Source: Butyrivibrio sp. (GTDB lineage: Bacteria; Bacillota; Clostridia; Lachnospirales; Lachnospiraceae). From it: DNA of 64,000 bases. The stretch is from positions 123,448 to 187,447 of the forward strand of contig SVFV01000002.1 in the NCBI GenBank assembly GCA_015056655.1. The letters run 5' to 3'. The position numbers were made by a program, and so were the translations under genes. Numbering within the stretch: position 1 is the stretch's first letter; each line of letters begins with the position of its first letter. Shown in pieces: positions 60,980 through 64,000 of this stretch. The notes below the pieces were generated by a model. It worked only from the letters and a program-made list of their open reading frames with translations, did not search any database and was not told the DNA's origin.

Positions 60980-62041
60980 ATGAAAAAGAGACTTATCGCA
61001 ACAATCTTAACAACACTTATGACAGTATCCCTTATAGGATGCGGACAGACAGGAACAACTGATGTTTCTGAGCAGGACACAGCACAGGTTGCAGCTCAGG
61101 AAGGAACTACTACATACAAGGTTGGATTGTGTAATTATGTAGCAGATGCATCACTCGACCAGATATGCGAAAATATTCAGAGTACACTTGAAGAAATCGG
61201 CAAGGAAAACAACGTAACCTTCGAGATCGAATACGATAATTGCAACGCAGATGCTAATGTTCTTAATCAGATAATCGCGAACTTCATCGCGGATGATGTG
61301 GATCTGATGATAGGTGTGGCAACACCGGTTGCTATGTCTATGCAGGCTGCTGAATCCGATATCCCGATTATTTTCTCAGCAGTAACTGATCCTGTATCAG
61401 CAGGACTTGTGGAATCCCTTGAGGCTCCCGGAGCAAATATCACTGGCACATCCGATTATCTTGATACCGATGCTGTCATGAACCTGATATTTGCGGCTGA
61501 CTCATCAGCAGATAAGATTGGTCTTTTGTATGATGCCGGACAGGATGCATCTACAACTCCTATTGCGGATGCTAAGGCATATCTTGATGCAAAGGGGATT
61601 GAGTATGTAGAGCGCACTGGAACCAGCGCTGACGAAGTAGCACTTGCTGCAGAAGCACTTGTATCAGATGGCGTAGATGCTGTATTTACCCCTCAGGACA
61701 ACACAATCATGCAGGCTGAGCTTTCTATCTATGAAACTCTGGCAAAGGCAGGCATTCCTCACTATACAGGAGCTGATTCTTTTGCTTTGAACGGAGCATT
61801 TTTAGGATACGGTGTTGATTACGCTAATCTTGGTGTTGAGACTGCATATATGGTAAAGGATGTACTTTTGGACGGAAAGGATCCTGCAACACTTGCGGTT
61901 AAGACATTCGATAATGGTACTGCAACAGTTAATACTGAGACTTGTAGTGCACTTGGATTCAACTTTGATGAAATTAAAGAAACGTTTGCACCTTACTGCA
62001 CATCTGTTAATGAAATAACTACAGCGGAGAGTTTTGACTAA
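60980..62041 (+). CDS. trpX: Tryptophan ABC transporter binding lipoprotein
   Basis: 353 aa. The lipobox is Leu-Ile-Gly-Cys. It belongs to the ABC_sub_bind (PF04392) family: Asp-Ala-Asn-Val-Leu-Asn-Gln-Ile-Ile, Gly-Val-Ala-Thr-Pro-Val-Ala-Met-Ser-Met-Gln, Ile-Ile-Phe-Ser-Ala-Val-Thr-Asp-Pro and Asn-Ile-Thr-Gly-Thr-Ser-Asp. Members behind Trp T-boxes are named TrpX. The ATG at 60980 follows AAGGAGG by 6 nt. The T-box directly upstream supports tryptophan as ligand. Confidence 0.9.
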   Translation: MKKRLIATILTTLMTVSLIGCGQTGTTDVSEQDTAQVAAQEGTTTYKVGLCNYVADASLDQICENIQSTLEEIGKENNVTFEIEYDNCNADANVLNQIIANFIADDVDLMIGVATPVAMSMQAAESDIPIIFSAVTDPVSAGLVESLEAPGANITGTSDYLDTDAVMNLIFAADSSADKIGLLYDAGQDASTTPIADAKAYLDAKGIEYVERTGTSADEVALAAEALVSDGVDAVFTPQDNTIMQAELSIYETLAKAGIPHYTGADSFALNGAFLGYGVDYANLGVETAYMVKDVLLDGKDPATLAVKTFDNGTATVNTETCSALGFNFDEIKETFAPYCTSVNEITTAESFD

Positions 62042-62043
62042 TT

Positions 62044-62967
62044 ATGAGCTTATCATTACTTAAAACGGCGCTTGAATTGGGCCTTATCAGTTCTATTACG
62101 GTACTTGCATTGTTCTTAAGCTATTCAATGCTTAATGTATGTGATCTTTCTACCGACGGATGCTTCACTTTGGGAGCATCCGTCGGAGCTATAGTTGCAC
62201 TGGCAGGATACCCATATCTGTCAATTGCAGCAGCTATGTGCGCTGGAATCCTGTCGGGATTCATAACAGGCATTCTGCAGACAAAGATGGGAGTTGATTC
62301 GCTTCTGGCAGGAATAGTGGTTAACACGGGACTGTATTCCGTCAATATCGCTATTATGGGAGGAGCATCGCTCCTTAACATGAATAAGACTGAAACAGTA
62401 TTCACCAGGCTGGATAGCGCTCTTTCAGGTGGACCTATGGAAGAGTATTCCAAACTGATCGTGATACTTATCGCTGTTGTCCTTGTCTGCGTTTTTCAAC
62501 ACTTTTTCTTAAGGACAAGAATAGGTCTGGCAATAAGAGCTACCGGTAATAATCCTGATATGGTGCGTTCATCCAGCATTAATCCGGTCATGACAACGAT
62601 TGTGGGACTGTGTGTGGCAAATGCGTTCACCGGTCTTTCCGGATGTCTGATGGCACAGTATCAGAAATCTGCCAATATAGATATTGGAACCGGTATGGTG
62701 ACTGTGGCTCTGGCTTCACTCCTTATTGGAAATGTATTTTTCCTGCATAAGAGCATACCTGTCAGGATTGCAGGTACACTGCTGGGATCATTTATATTCA
62801 GGCTGGTATATACAGTTGCACTCAGATTTAAGATGCCGGCTTATATGCTGAAACTCATCTCATCTGTAATAGTAATTTTGGCTATATCCGGTCCCTACTT
62901 AAAGTCCAGAATGCCTCTCATTGTAAGAACTATGAAGGTCAGAAAGGAGGGACGAGGCAATGCTTGA
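62044..62967 (+). CDS. trpY: Tryptophan ABC transporter permease
   Basis: 307 aa with about eight to nine helices of the BPD_transp_2 type. Ser-Thr-Asp-Gly-Cys-Phe-Thr-Leu-Gly-Ala, Ala-Gly-Ile-Val-Val-Asn-Thr-Gly-Leu-Tyr, and Gly-Leu-Ala-Ile-Arg-Ala-Thr-Gly-Asn-Asn-Pro are conserved in this group. It starts 2 nt after trpX and overlaps trpZ by 8 nt. Confidence 0.9.
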   Translation: MSLSLLKTALELGLISSITVLALFLSYSMLNVCDLSTDGCFTLGASVGAIVALAGYPYLSIAAAMCAGILSGFITGILQTKMGVDSLLAGIVVNTGLYSVNIAIMGGASLLNMNKTETVFTRLDSALSGGPMEEYSKLIVILIAVVLVCVFQHFFLRTRIGLAIRATGNNPDMVRSSSINPVMTTIVGLCVANAFTGLSGCLMAQYQKSANIDIGTGMVTVALASLLIGNVFFLHKSIPVRIAGTLLGSFIFRLVYTVALRFKMPAYMLKLISSVIVILAISGPYLKSRMPLIVRTMKVRKEGRGNA

Positions 62968-63748
62968 GCTGAAGAATATATATAAGACTTTTGAGCCCGG
63001 AACTCCCAGTGAAAAGAAAGTGTTCGATAATCTGTCCCTTGATGTTGCAGATGGTGATTTTATCACGATCATCGGATCAAATGGAGCAGGCAAATCCACA
63101 CTATTTAATCTTATTGCAGGATCATTTCTGACTGATAAGGGAACCATAATTCTGGATGGAAAAAATATCACCATGACACCGGATCATGAAAGAGCCAGAG
63201 TGATAGGACGTCTATTTCAGGATCCTCTAAAAGGTACAGCTCCTGGCATGACCATAGAAGAGAATCTTGCTTTGGCTGCTGGTAAGGGCGGATGGCTTTC
63301 ATCCATAGATAGAAAAGAAAAAAAGGAATTCAGAGAAAGACTCTCACTCCTTAATATGGGACTTGAAGACAGGATGCATCATCCGGTAGGACTGTTGTCC
63401 GGTGGACAGAGACAGGCTCTGACATTGATGATGGCTACATTCAACACCCCCAAGCTTTTGCTCCTCGATGAGCATACAGCTGCACTTGACCCGGCAACCT
63501 CAGAGAAGGTTATGGAAATCACCAATAAGATGGTGCAGGAAAATAAAATCACATGCATGATGATCACGCATAACATGGAAGCTGCATTATGCACAGGCAA
63601 TAGAACAATCATGATGAATGATGGTAATATAGTAGTGGATGTGTCGGGAGAGGAACGCTCAAAGCTTACAGTTGACGATCTGCTTGATTTGTTCTCAAAA
63701 GCATCCGGCAACAGATTGGATAATGATAGGATACTGCTCGGTCAATAA
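62960..63748 (+). CDS. trpZ: Tryptophan ABC transporter ATPase
   Basis: 262 aa. Walker A is Gly-Ser-Asn-Gly-Ala-Gly-Lys-Ser-Thr (about 39-47), the signature Leu-Leu-Ser-Gly-Gly-Gln-Arg-Gln-Ala, Walker B Leu-Leu-Leu-Asp-Glu-His, and the His switch in Ile-Thr-His-Asn-Met-Glu. The His after the Walker B Glu is usual in this subgroup. AAAGGAGGG precedes the start. It is the last gene of the T-box operon, followed by terminator copy E. Confidence 0.92.
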   Translation: MLELKNIYKTFEPGTPSEKKVFDNLSLDVADGDFITIIGSNGAGKSTLFNLIAGSFLTDKGTIILDGKNITMTPDHERARVIGRLFQDPLKGTAPGMTIEENLALAAGKGGWLSSIDRKEKKEFRERLSLLNMGLEDRMHHPVGLLSGGQRQALTLMMATFNTPKLLLLDEHTAALDPATSEKVMEITNKMVQENKITCMMITHNMEAALCTGNRTIMMNDGNIVVDVSGEERSKLTVDDLLDLFSKASGNRLDNDRILLGQ

Positions 63749-63803
63749 TAAGAACTCGAAGAAGAAAACTTCCTGTATGGGGCATGGTACAAATATGAAT
63801 CAA

Positions 63804-63854
63804 GTGAAAAACAGGCCTGAATCTGTGTAGGATAGGGCCTGTTTTATTTTTGGG
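63804..63854 (+). terminator. Dispersed terminator element, copy E
   Basis: GTGAAAAACAGGCC, loop with AATCTGTGTA, then GGGCCTGTTTTATTTTTGG. It has the same layout as copies A-D. Confidence 0.78.
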
Positions 63855-63881
63855 TATAATAACAGTGGAGGAGGCTTGAAA

Positions 63882-63926
63882 AATGAATATTCTTTTATTG
63901 CTTGCAAAAGGTTTTGAAACAATGTA
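63882..63926 (+). pseudogene. Second DJ-1/PfpI 5' fragment, stopped after 14 codons
   Basis: The reading starts [14 protein letters not shown] and then TAA. DNA identity with 60462-60506 is high, including TTGCAAAAGG and TTTGAAACAATG, and the ribosome site TGGAGGAGGCT is shared. It ends abruptly; the following 70 nt show only short GGGC/GCCC and GCGCAA/TTGCGC inverted repeats. Confidence 0.65.
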
Positions 63927-64000
63927 AGCGCAAAATAATTCAGCGGGTTGCGCTATCCCGCAATGCATGTTAACAGGTACAAGGGCTTTTGCCCATAAAA

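Noticed and set aside
1..64000. Insertion sequences, prophage or tRNA genes
   Set aside because: No transposase, integrase, phage structural gene or recognisable tRNA was found on either strand.

Overview
The window looks like a low-GC Gram-positive gut or rumen anaerobe of the Lachnospiraceae, most like Butyrivibrio/Pseudobutyrivibrio. This is inferred from the gene content (GH94 cellobiose phosphorylase beside a LacI/ABC sugar operon, lipobox lipoproteins, NSS transporter, M3 peptidase, NEAT-like domains) and from the strong purine-rich Shine-Dalgarno sites. No rRNA or tRNA was seen. A Rep_3-type initiator, an iteron field, ParA and a ParA partner lie among housekeeping-type genes. I therefore infer that the window belongs to a secondary replicon (chromid or megaplasmid).

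Layout. 0-6 kb: a leftward lacI-permease-permease-lipoprotein operon diverges from a cellobiose phosphorylase gene, with three LacI-like operators between them. 6-12 kb: mostly leftward single genes (HD hydrolase, MATE exporter, HU, Dus, acetyltransferase, SGNH hydrolase). 12-19 kb: replication and partition region, with an HPr-like gene, rep, iterons, a parB-like gene, parA, a 1.7 kb AT-rich repeat zone with a 10-bp tandem array, hypA and cheY. 19-29 kb: metF, M3 peptidase, NSS transporter, a FIST/soluble chemoreceptor pair, an FRG protein, an L,D-transpeptidase and manA.

29-50 kb: a long rightward cobalamin locus behind a strong promoter and a cobalamin riboswitch. It begins with an exported CbiK-type chelatase whose gene runs, through an A10 frame break, into two NEAT-like domains. 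A BtuFCD-like importer follows, then the anaerobic corrin pathway (cbiP, cobT, cobU, cobS, cbiB, cobD, cbiC, cbiD, cbiF, cbiG, cbiH, a cbiJ-cbiE-cbiT triple fusion, cbiA). It ends with a Cys-rich small protein, a DUF4430 lipid- or membrane-anchored protein and an ECF S component. cbiL and a corrinoid adenosyltransferase are not in the window. The genes are tightly coupled, with many ATGA or 14-bp overlaps.

50-64 kb: a mosaic of single genes (CPBP protease, Pr6Pr-like membrane protein, a LytTR regulator/7TM kinase/solute-binding lipoprotein operon, several GNATs, flavodoxin) separated by at least five copies of a related ~50-bp terminator element. It closes with a tryptophan T-box leader and a trpXYZ-type ABC importer, flanked on both sides by the broken 5' end of the same DJ-1/PfpI-like gene.
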